DNA of 64,000 nt from NCBI GenBank assembly GCA_963731125.1, contig CAVSVP010000020.1, forward strand, positions 1 through 64,000, in the 5' to 3' direction. Shown here piece after piece: positions 17,723 through 24,811 of the stretch (the stretch's first letter is position 1; the number at the start of each line of letters is the position of its first letter). A program made the translations under genes and the position numbers. The stretch comes from CAVSVP01 sp963731125. Lineage in GTDB: Bacteria; Pseudomonadota; Gammaproteobacteria; Competibacterales; Competibacteraceae. The notes beneath the pieces were generated by a model that was not told the DNA's origin, did no database searches, and saw only the letters and a list, made by a program, of their open reading frames with translations.

Positions 17723-18835
17723 TTAAGAAGCGCCTCTGCGCTGCAGATGATCCACAGTCACGTCCACCTCTGGAGAACGGAGTTCAGCATAAAGCATCGG
17801 CAACTCCGGCGCCAACGGGCCCTCCGTGCGCGGACCGCGCCACCATGTCAGCAGCGCCTTCAACGGATGGGCCAATGTATCGTTTACTGCGGTAGGTTCA
17901 TAACCGCAATGCGCCATACAGTTAGCGCATTTGGGATTACGCCCCATACCATAATGCTCCCACGGGGTATCTTGGAGAAGCTCTGCAAAGCTTTGGGCAT
18001 GCCCCTCATCCACGAGCAAATAACAGGGCCTCTGCCAACCGAACACGTTACGGGTTGGATTGCCCCATGCGGTGCACTGGTAGAGTTGATTTCCGGCCAA
18101 AAAGTCGAGAAAGAGACTGGAATGATTCAACCGCCAACGCCGCCCCCTGCCTAGTTTAAAAATATTTCTGAATAGTTGCTTAATGGCATTGCGTTGTAGG
18201 AAGATATCCTGCTTAGGCGCACGCTCGTAACTAAAACCCGGAGACACCGTGATACCCTCTACGCCCAGATCCATCACATAGTCAAAGAAATCCGCTACCT
18301 CATGGGGGGACTCGCTCTGAAATAGAGTACAATTCACCGTCACGCGAAATCCTTGCACTACCGCCCTCTGAATGGCTTCTACTGCTTTATCAAAGACACC
18401 TGTTTGGCAGACAGAGAGGTCGTGGCGCTCGCGGTTACCGTCGAGATGTATGGAAAAAGTTAGGTAGGGGGATGGCGTAAATTCAGTGATCCGCTTTTTC
18501 AGCAGTAGGGCATTGGTGCACAGATAGACAAACCGCTTGCGCTGGATCATGCCCATGACAATTTCCGGTATTTCTTTATGGATAAGAGGTTCTCCGCCTG
18601 CGATAGACACAATGGGGGCACCACATTCGTCAACGGCTGCTAAACATTCGGCAAGACTCAGGCGTCGGTCGAGAATCTCTTTCGGATAATCGATTTTTCC
18701 GCAGCCGGCGCAGGCTAAATTGCAGCGAAAAAGCGGTTCTAACATGAGTACGAGCGGATAGCGGCGTACGCCACGCAGCTTTTGTCGCAATATATAAAGA
18801 CCGACACGATACTGCTGACGTAAAGGAATACTCAT
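17723..18835 (-). CDS. hpnH: Radical-SAM adenosylhopane synthase HpnH
   Basis: HpnH adds the 5'-deoxyadenosyl group to diploptene, the first step in making extended C35 hopanoids. The radical-SAM cluster motif CNLACAGCG (CX3CX2C) is at about residue 39. The GGEP motif follows (IAGGEPLIHKEIPEIV), and a further Cys cluster CANCMAHCGYEP lies near the C-terminus. The 370-residue length fits. It is divergent from the squalene synthase-shc-hpnG group, with 343 bp between. Confidence 0.95.
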   Translation of the reverse strand: MSIPLRQQYRVGLYILRQKLRGVRRYPLVLMLEPLFRCNLACAGCGKIDYPKEILDRRLSLAECLAAVDECGAPIVSIAGGEPLIHKEIPEIVMGMIQRKRFVYLCTNALLLKKRITEFTPSPYLTFSIHLDGNRERHDLSVCQTGVFDKAVEAIQRAVVQGFRVTVNCTLFQSESPHEVADFFDYVMDLGVEGITVSPGFSYERAPKQDIFLQRNAIKQLFRNIFKLGRGRRWRLNHSSLFLDFLAGNQLYQCTAWGNPTRNVFGWQRPCYLLVDEGHAQSFAELLQDTPWEHYGMGRNPKCANCMAHCGYEPTAVNDTLAHPLKALLTWWRGPRTEGPLAPELPMLYAELRSPEVDVTVDHLQRRGAS

Positions 18836-19044
18836 TAACTCATCTCCTGTCGTTAACCGGTTTTGCCGGACTCGCTTATGATTAGCTTGTGCAGTCTTAC
18901 AAGACAGTACTCTATCGCATTTTTTCCTAGCTTTCTTAAACAGCGGTTTCCTTTCGCACCAATAATCGAGAACCTTGGGTTGTAAAGTATACTTTCTCGT
19001 TGGAAAATTGACACACTGTAGCGGGTTAGCTTATCTGAGCGACA

Positions 19045-19063
19045 GTGACTGCAAACCAGTCAC
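19045..19063. promoter_or_regulatory. Candidate operator palindrome in the hpnH/squalene synthase gap
   Basis: GTGACTG and CAGTCAC form a perfect 7-bp inverted repeat with a 5-base spacer. It sits in the 343-bp divergent gap (18836-19178). A TTGACA on the plus strand lies about 35 bp upstream, and a direct repeat ACACACTGTA flanks the palindrome. A regulator-binding site is possible but nothing identifies the regulator. Confidence 0.3.
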
Positions 19064-19178
19064 GGCAAACACACTGTAAAGCGCTTACTCATCAGGACTA
19101 AAGGGTGCTTTTTGTTGTGTTAACTATTCTTCATAAACTGTATGATGCTGCTAGTCGGCAAGGGGAGTCTAAGGCACA

Positions 19179-20279
19179 ATGGTGGCTGAACAAATCGAAA
19201 AATATCAATACTCCAGCTCTATTGACCACCCAACGATAGCCAACCGACCCCGTTTTAACACGGACTACGAACTGCAGGCTCATTTGCTAACCGGCGTGTC
19301 GCGCACTTTTGCATTGACCATACCTCAATTGCCTCCTAAGCTGGCCGATGCCGTAACCAACGCTTATCTATTGTGCCGTATTGTGGACACCATCGAAGAT
19401 GAGCCGACGCTGAGTTTTACCCAAAAACATTACTTTTGTCAGCGCCTTATTAACGTGGTAGCCGGACAATCGCCGCCGGAGCAGTTTGCCGCTGAACTCA
19501 CCCCCCAACTTTCTGATCGAGTTCTTCCCGCGGAGCGCGAACTCATTGAGTATACCCCGCAGGTCCTTGGTATTACTCAGCGCCTGAATGAACGGCAACA
19601 GAAGGCACTCTTTTGCTGCATACAGCAGATGGCTCAAGGCATGGTGGAATTCCAGCAGAACAGCAGCCTCCATGGCCTCAAAGATCTCCCTCACTTAGAT
19701 CGCTATTGTTACTATGTGGCTGGTATCGTTGGCGAGATGCTAACCAAGTTGTTTTGCGATTATTCCGCTGAAATTGCCCAACACCGTTCCGCTTTGATGA
19801 AATTGGCGGTTTCGTTTGGTCAAGGTCTCCAGATGACAAACATTCTGAAAGATATTTGGGACGACCAGCAACGTGGTATCTGCTGGTTGCCCCGCGATAT
19901 CTTCAGCCGCGCTGGTTTCGATTTGCAGGAATTGACGGCTGCCCATTATCGCAATAGTTTCGGTCAAGGGCTTACCCAACTCATTGGGATTGCCCACGGT
20001 CATTTGCACAATGCATTGATATACACATTAGTGATTCCTAAACACGAAACAGGTATACGCCGGTTTTGCCTGTTGGCCTTGGGAATGGCGGTTTTAACCT
20101 TGCGCAAGCTCAACAAGCACCGGGATTTTTGTAGCGGCAACCAAGTAAAGATCTCACGCCGTAGCGTCAAGGCTACCGTGTTCACCAGTCACCTCACCGC
20201 ATCCCATGATTCTCTGTTAAGAACCTTATTTTATCTGGCAAGTATAGGTCTGCCGACTCCTTACCATTCCGGCAGCTAA
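19179..20279 (+). CDS. Squalene synthase (one-step, farnesyl-diphosphate farnesyltransferase type)
   Basis: The enzyme joins two farnesyl diphosphates and reduces presqualene diphosphate to squalene. The two Asp-rich motifs are DTIEDEPTL (about residue 67) and NILKDIWDDQQRG (about 220). YCYYVAGIVGEMLTKLF is the NADPH-type squalene-synthase signature. At 366 residues it is clearly longer than HpnC or HpnD (about 280-300). That, together with VSRTFALTIPQLP, points to the single-enzyme route known from some methanotrophs instead of HpnC/D/E. It lies 16 bp upstream of shc, so the two are likely an operon. Confidence 0.9.
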   Translation: MVAEQIEKYQYSSSIDHPTIANRPRFNTDYELQAHLLTGVSRTFALTIPQLPPKLADAVTNAYLLCRIVDTIEDEPTLSFTQKHYFCQRLINVVAGQSPPEQFAAELTPQLSDRVLPAERELIEYTPQVLGITQRLNERQQKALFCCIQQMAQGMVEFQQNSSLHGLKDLPHLDRYCYYVAGIVGEMLTKLFCDYSAEIAQHRSALMKLAVSFGQGLQMTNILKDIWDDQQRGICWLPRDIFSRAGFDLQELTAAHYRNSFGQGLTQLIGIAHGHLHNALIYTLVIPKHETGIRRFCLLALGMAVLTLRKLNKHRDFCSGNQVKISRRSVKATVFTSHLTASHDSLLRTLFYLASIGLPTPYHSGS

Positions 20280-20295
20280 CGGAGATCTTTCAGCA

Positions 20296-22230
20296 ATGCC
20301 CTATGATGCGATTGCCGTTTCGGCACTAACGGAGGCGCAACAACGGCTGGCCGGCTTGCAAGCAGCCATCCACAGAGCCGAGGTGGCTCTTTGCAAGCTG
20401 CAACATGGCCAAGGCTACTGGTGCTTTGAACTGGAAGCCGACTGCACCATTCCGGCAGAATACATTTTGATGATGCACTACATGGGAGAGATTGATGGCG
20501 CCTTGCAGGCCAAAATCGCCGTTTACTTGCGCGATCATCAACTTGCCAAGGGCGGCTGGCCACTCTATCCAGGCGGCAACTTCGATATGAGCTGTTCGGT
20601 CAAAGCGTACTACGCTCTCAAGCTAGTAGGCGATGCGCCGCATCTGCCCCATATGGTCAAAGCGCGCAGAACCATTCTGGATCATGGGGGTGCCGCACGC
20701 AGCAATGTATTTACCCGAATCGCTCTCGCTCTGTTTGAGCAAATTCCCTGGCGTGGCGTGCCCTTTATGCCGGTGGAGATCATGCTGCTGCCACGCTGGG
20801 TTCCTTTTCACCTTAGCAAGGTTTCCTACTGGTCACGCACCGTTATTGTGCCACTGCTTATTCTTTGCACTGCCAAGCCCAAAGCCAAAAATTCGAATCA
20901 GGTTCATATTGGCGAGCTATTTCTTACCCCGCCAGAACAGGAACACCACTACTTTCCCATACGTTCCGGACTTAACGGAATGTTTCTAACGTTAGACCGG
21001 CTAGGTAGGCTGTTAGAGCCGTTGCTTCCCCGCTGGTTACGTAACCGCGCCATGCGCAAGGCAGAAACTTGGCTCATTTACCGGCTTAACGGCAGAGGGG
21101 GGCTTGGTGCTATCTTTCCCGCCATGGTCAATGCCTACGCAGCCCTGGATTATCTGGGCTATCCTGCGCATCATCCCTATCGAATGACAGCTAAGCAGGC
21201 TTTGGAAAAGCTGTTGGTCATCCATGAGCAAACCGCTTACTGTCAGCCTTGTCTTTCCCCCGTATGGGACACGGCGTTAACCTGCCTGACGCTCCAGGAA
21301 ATCGGCAGCGCAGAGACGCAATATGCTGTTCAAGCTGGCCTCGACTGGCTGGCTAAACAGCAAATTACGGAAGCGCCAGGCGACTGGCGCGAGAACCGTC
21401 CTCATCTGGCAGGAGGAGGTTGGCCGTTTCAGTTTCAAAACGATCATTATCCCGACTTAGATGATACCGCCGTGGTTGCCTGGGCGATGGCAAAAAACGG
21501 GAAAAAACGTTACCACGCAGCCGTACGCCGTGCTGCCGATTGGCTTTGCGGAATGCAATCACACAATGGTGGCTTTGCCTCTTTCGACGTCGACAATACC
21601 CGCTATTATTTAAACCACATTCCGTTCGCGGATCACGGTGCGCTGCTTGATCCACCCACAGCCGACGTCAGCGCCCGTTGTGCAACTTTTCTGGCATGCC
21701 TCGGTCGCCAGCACGACCACTACCGGCGATCTCTGGATGCGTGCCTTACTTATCTACGCAACGAACAAGAGACGCCGGGCTGCTGGTTTGGCCGCTGGGG
21801 CACCAACTACATCTACGGCACTTGGTCGGCACTGGTGGCATTGGGAGAAAATGGCATTCCCCCAGATGATCCCGCTGTTCGGCGTGCTGTTGCGTGGCTG
21901 ATGCAAAAGCAGCGTCCCGATGGCGGTTGGGGGGAAAGTAACGATAGCTATGCAGAACCGGAAAAAAAAGATTGTAACACCACCAGCACCGCCTTTCAAA
22001 CCGCTTGGGCACTGTTAGGGCTAATGGCGGCAGGACAGGTGAATTCTCTCAATGTCCAGCGTGGTGTGGATTATCTCTTACGAAGCCAACAGCAGGGCGG
22101 GCTTTGGGAAGATGCCGAGTTTACCGCACCAGGCTTTCCTCGGGTATTCTACCTAAAATACCATGGCTACGATAAGTATTTTCCCCTCTGGGCATTAGCC
22201 CGCTACCGCAACCTGATCCGTAACGAGTGA
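20296..22230 (+). CDS. shc: Squalene-hopene cyclase
   Basis: The cyclase turns squalene into hopene and hopanol at the membrane surface. The catalytic DXDD motif is present as DLDDTAVVAWA (about residue 391). Several QW repeats stabilise the double alpha-barrel: QGYWCFELE, KGGWPLYPGG, QTAYCQPC region, HNGGFASFD, RPDGGWGES and QGGLWEDAEF. The 644-residue length is usual. The stop codon overlaps the start of hpnG by four bases, indicating coupled translation. Confidence 0.97.
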   Translation: MPYDAIAVSALTEAQQRLAGLQAAIHRAEVALCKLQHGQGYWCFELEADCTIPAEYILMMHYMGEIDGALQAKIAVYLRDHQLAKGGWPLYPGGNFDMSCSVKAYYALKLVGDAPHLPHMVKARRTILDHGGAARSNVFTRIALALFEQIPWRGVPFMPVEIMLLPRWVPFHLSKVSYWSRTVIVPLLILCTAKPKAKNSNQVHIGELFLTPPEQEHHYFPIRSGLNGMFLTLDRLGRLLEPLLPRWLRNRAMRKAETWLIYRLNGRGGLGAIFPAMVNAYAALDYLGYPAHHPYRMTAKQALEKLLVIHEQTAYCQPCLSPVWDTALTCLTLQEIGSAETQYAVQAGLDWLAKQQITEAPGDWRENRPHLAGGGWPFQFQNDHYPDLDDTAVVAWAMAKNGKKRYHAAVRRAADWLCGMQSHNGGFASFDVDNTRYYLNHIPFADHGALLDPPTADVSARCATFLACLGRQHDHYRRSLDACLTYLRNEQETPGCWFGRWGTNYIYGTWSALVALGENGIPPDDPAVRRAVAWLMQKQRPDGGWGESNDSYAEPEKKDCNTTSTAFQTAWALLGLMAAGQVNSLNVQRGVDYLLRSQQQGGLWEDAEFTAPGFPRVFYLKYHGYDKYFPLWALARYRNLIRNE

Positions 22231-22970
22231 GCTTAGGCATCGTAGGTGCTTTACCCGTTGAGTTGCAAGCCTTAACGGGTCGCTTTATCGCAAATCAGAC
22301 ACCTATTCCTTTATCCAATAATGTCTGGCTTATTTGCTCTGGCGTCGGTCCGCAGCGAGCCCACGCGGCAGGCAAACTGTTGCTACACTACGGAGTCACT
22401 GCGCTGGTCAGTTGGGGCTGCGCTGGCGCCCTTGACCCTCGTCTGGCACCGGGACATTTAGTACTCCCGACCCGAGTTATCAACTCCGATAACGTTGCGC
22501 TCGCCGTCAATGCCACTTGGCACCGGCGTCTCTATCACCGGCTAGCGGCTGAATTAGACGTTTCTACGGAGGCGCTGGTGGCAAGTGAGGTAGTAGTGGC
22601 CGAGCCGACGGCGAAGCGCCGTCTGTTGACACATTACCAGGCCGTGGCCGTGGACATGGAAAGCGCCGCGTTGGGATTGCTGGCTCGGGAGTGTAAGGTG
22701 CCTTTTCTAGCGATCCGCGCTATCGCCGACACGGCAACGATGACCATTCCCCGGCTGGCTCTCCAAGCCCTTGATCCTTCGAGTCGGTTACGCCTAGTTA
22801 ACCTTTTGATCGGCTTGTTCCGGTCTCCTCACGAAGGGCCTGCCCTCCTGCGCCTCGCCCGGAGCTTCCGGGCCGCCCAGGCTACCTTGACCCAGGTGAC
22901 GCGGTGCGCGGGGAGTACTCTGCTGTTTTCATCCTCGACAGATACTTCATTAAGCCACACCGTTCCCTAA
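22227..22970 (+). CDS. hpnG: Adenosylhopane nucleosidase/phosphorylase HpnG
   Basis: HpnG removes adenine from adenosylhopane, giving ribosylhopane for later C35 hopanoids. It belongs to the purine/uridine phosphorylase-MTA nucleosidase family: VSWGCAGALDPRLAPGHLVLP and AVDMESAALGLLARE (the Asp-Met-Glu-Ser motif) are typical. The start is GTG inside the shc stop region (GTGA overlap). With hpnH and hpnM it shows that C35 hopanoids are probably made; no hpnO, hpnP or hpnR is in the window. Confidence 0.92.
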   Translation: MSLGIVGALPVELQALTGRFIANQTPIPLSNNVWLICSGVGPQRAHAAGKLLLHYGVTALVSWGCAGALDPRLAPGHLVLPTRVINSDNVALAVNATWHRRLYHRLAAELDVSTEALVASEVVVAEPTAKRRLLTHYQAVAVDMESAALGLLARECKVPFLAIRAIADTATMTIPRLALQALDPSSRLRLVNLLIGLFRSPHEGPALLRLARSFRAAQATLTQVTRCAGSTLLFSSSTDTSLSHTVP

Positions 22971-22974
22971 CTAA

Positions 22975-23056
22975 TAGACATTATTGGAAACTAATTTCTA
23001 TTTTTCTTTATGTCAGTGGCTTAAGGTATCGAGATCTGAGTTTCCAATAATATCTA
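22975..23056. repeat. Inverted-repeat element downstream of hpnG
   Basis: TAGACATTATTGGAAAC (22975-22991) and GTTTCCAATAATATCTA (23040-23056) match at 16 of 17 positions as an inverted repeat around 48 bp. A second, offset 8-bp inverted repeat (TAAGCCAC 22951-22958; GTGGCTTA 23016-23023) overlaps it. The element is only a few bases from the hpnG stop codon. It could be a small non-autonomous element or a terminator-like structure. Confidence 0.45.
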
Positions 23057-23340
23057 ATGAGCCTGTAGATGAGAACCTATGAGACAAACCCCACAATGGT
23101 AGTAAAGAGCAGCTGATTCAATGAGCATCATCAAATTATAGGAATCGTGATCGAGCATGCAAGCTAGCGGACAGACTGATGCTCTTTTCAAATCACTTAC
23201 TTCCCAATCAGTGAGGCACTGCTAAAGTCGCGAGCTGACGTAAGATAGTAGCGGTAACGATAGGTAAGGCCTCTCAGCTTTTCCCCCACTTCCAACCCAC
23301 CATAAACCGCTCGGCTTAATCCAGGCATGCGGGTCGTAGA

Positions 23341-23414
23341 CTCAAACAAGCAAAAAAGGGAAGCGTCCCCTTTTTCTTCCCCCTTTCTTCCCGCGCTGCA
23401 ACTGGTTGTTAGGC
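23341..23414 (-). other. Degenerate attC at the distal end of the integron array
   Basis: On the minus strand the inverse core GCCTAAC (23414-23408) contains the stop codon of the glycosylase gene, as in the neighbouring cassette. A proper GTTRRRY core is not found; GTTTGAG at 23347-23341 is the nearest. The site may have decayed. The rest of 22971-23408 holds only the palindrome described above. Confidence 0.4.
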
Positions 23415-24062
23415 TGATAGGATTCGACCTCGTTCACAGAGATAGTGATGCCAAAGGATCCTTGCGGCTACTGCCCTCCATGGCTTCCAACGATCTGCGA
23501 TTCTATCCACCTTTTCCGAGGCGGGTGTCGTCGCCAACCCTCTTATGTCTTGGATTGCTTTGGTCAATGCAAGATCACCGGTAGGCCATGCATCTGATCT
23601 GCTTAATGAAAATAACAGATATGTATCGGCCGTCCACGCCCCAATCCCCCGTAATTCCATAAGGCTTCTCCGAGCATCATCGTTGTTCATAGACTCCAGA
23701 GCAGCCAAATCAATTTCGCCAGCCATGATCCCGTGAGCCATCCCTCGGACATACGAAGCCTTTTGGCGGCTAAAGCCTATTGCCCTCAATGTGTCGTCTT
23801 CCAGATACAGAAACTCTTCAGGATTGACTAAACCGATTGCATTCTCCAGCTTGGTGAACGTTGCCTGTGCTGATTCCAAGGAGATCTGTTGGGAGAGGAT
23901 AGCGATAACAACACCGGGAAAGCCAGGTGCATGAGTCCAGAATGGAGGGTTTCCCCACCTTGACACAACGTCTGCAAGATCTAAGTCTTGCACACCTAAT
24001 TCGGAGATACCCCGGTAGTACGTTTCTTTAGTAAGTATCCTTAGATTCGGCGGCTTATTCAT
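23409..24062 (-). CDS. AlkA-like DNA-3-methyladenine glycosylase (HhH-GPD), integron cassette gene
   Basis: The protein (217 residues) belongs to the helix-hairpin-helix-GPD base-excision glycosylases. ILSQQISLESAQATF resembles the substrate-pocket helix. LRGIGAWTADTYLLFSLSRSDAWP is the hairpin and Gly/Pro-rich loop, and the following Asp in TGDLAL is the expected catalytic residue. It lacks the extra N-terminal domain of E. coli AlkA. It lies in the distal cassette of the array. The 58-base leader begins at an attC crossover point and the stop codon sits inside the inverse core GCCTAAC, so the gene was probably captured as a cassette. Confidence 0.85.
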   Translation of the reverse strand: MNKPPNLRILTKETYYRGISELGVQDLDLADVVSRWGNPPFWTHAPGFPGVVIAILSQQISLESAQATFTKLENAIGLVNPEEFLYLEDDTLRAIGFSRQKASYVRGMAHGIMAGEIDLAALESMNNDDARRSLMELRGIGAWTADTYLLFSLSRSDAWPTGDLALTKAIQDIRGLATTPASEKVDRIADRWKPWRAVAARILWHHYLCERGRILSA

Positions 24063-24114
24063 TGAATCTTCACAGATGCAGGATGAGGTTGCCTCATGAA
24101 ATTCGTCAGAATCA

Positions 24115-24179
24115 ACTTAACGGCCAGGCTCTAGCGGGCGGGTGCAAAGCAACCGCTCCGTTGCAAGCCGTTGTTAGGC
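24115..24179 (-). other. attC recombination site (65 bp) of the DUF4160-DUF2442 cassette
   Basis: Read on the minus strand it starts with the inverse core GCCTAAC (24179-24173) and ends with the core GTTAAGT (24121-24115), which fits GTTRRRY. Internal imperfect arms (AACGGC-TT pairing toward GGCCGTT; AGCGG with CCGCT) give the usual hairpin. The stop codon of the DUF2442 gene lies inside the inverse core. This is the best-formed attC of the array. Confidence 0.8.
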
Positions 24180-24476
24180 GAGAGACCTTTGGCTTAGCCA
24201 TTTCTTGAAGGAAGCTTGACTCTCTCCTGATGGCTTTCCAGCCAACAGCCCTTCAACACTAATATCCTCGTCAATATCTTCCCAATGGATACCCTGTCCA
24301 TTGCCAATTAGCCGCCAGTTATTCCTTTCCTCTGATGTGGCGTGGACAAGTCGAGGAAACCAGGCGAGCGGGACTGATAGGGTTCGCCCATCGCTTAAAT
24401 CTACCCTCAGTGTATCCTCCGTTATGGTGACGTTCTCAGCATCCGGAACTTCAATTTTAATCACCGAAGTAGTCAT
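24174..24476 (-). CDS. DUF2442-domain protein, integron cassette gene
   Basis: This 100-residue protein starts at ATG 24476 (MTTSVIKIEVPDAENV). It carries the compact DUF2442 pattern: a strand-rich core with LRVDLSDGRTLSVPLAWFPRL, then WRLIGNGQGIHWEDIDEDISVEGLL. Its function is not established. It overlaps the preceding DUF4160 gene by 20 bases; this pairing is common, often in mobile regions, and a toxin-antitoxin-like role has been suspected but not shown. Its stop codon lies inside attC. Confidence 0.8.
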   Translation of the reverse strand: MTTSVIKIEVPDAENVTITEDTLRVDLSDGRTLSVPLAWFPRLVHATSEERNNWRLIGNGQGIHWEDIDEDISVEGLLAGKPSGESQASFKKWLSQRSLA

Positions 24477-24693
24477 TCCACGCCTCCAATAATGCCACTT
24501 GATGCTCACCGATAATTCTCTGAATTCGACCAATCTCTGCTCGATTAAATCGTCCGCTCTTTTGTAGCCTAATAGGATCAAGCCAGAATTTCGCAATCTT
24601 CTCCTCACGTTCGACATGAACATGCGGCGGTTCGTCGCGATCCCCGGCGTAAAAGAAAAAACGGTATGGGCCAATTCTCAGTACCGTTGGCAT
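24457..24693 (-). CDS. DUF4160-domain protein, integron cassette gene
   Basis: This is a 78-residue protein with the DUF4160 signature: MPTVLRIGPYRFFFYAGDRDEPPHVHVERE, seen in pieces as YRFFFYAGDRDEPPHVHV, then AKFWLDP and a C-terminal helix with RIIGEHQVALLEAWNDYF. The His-Val-His pair is a family hallmark. Biochemical function is unknown. It is the first gene of a two-gene cassette, starting 25 bases after the crossover point of the upstream attC, and overlaps the DUF2442 gene. Confidence 0.82.
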   Translation of the reverse strand: MPTVLRIGPYRFFFYAGDRDEPPHVHVEREEKIAKFWLDPIRLQKSGRFNRAEIGRIQRIIGEHQVALLEAWNDYFGD

Positions 24694-24718
24694 CTATTTC
24701 TATCTGTCAGTTTTCACC

Positions 24719-24811
24719 GTCTAACGCCAGGTTTCAGCCGCTGCCGGAAGTCGCAGCGAGGAACGAGCGGAGGCTGTAGGCAGTCGGCTGTAAGCCCTTG
24801 CTCGGCTAGCC
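24719..24811 (-). other. attC-like site ending the nuclease-transposase cassette
   Basis: On the minus strand the site ends in a good core GTTAGAC (24725-24719), preceded by a long imperfect hairpin (CAGCCGAC... with ...CGGCTGAAACC, loop containing CTCGTTCCTCG). The inverse core near 24810 is degenerate (GGCTAGC instead of GCCTAAC). The gene stop codon (TAG, 24808-24806) lies in it, at the same relative place as in the neighbouring cassettes. The stem and loop sequence is shared with the site at 27636-27680. Confidence 0.6.
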
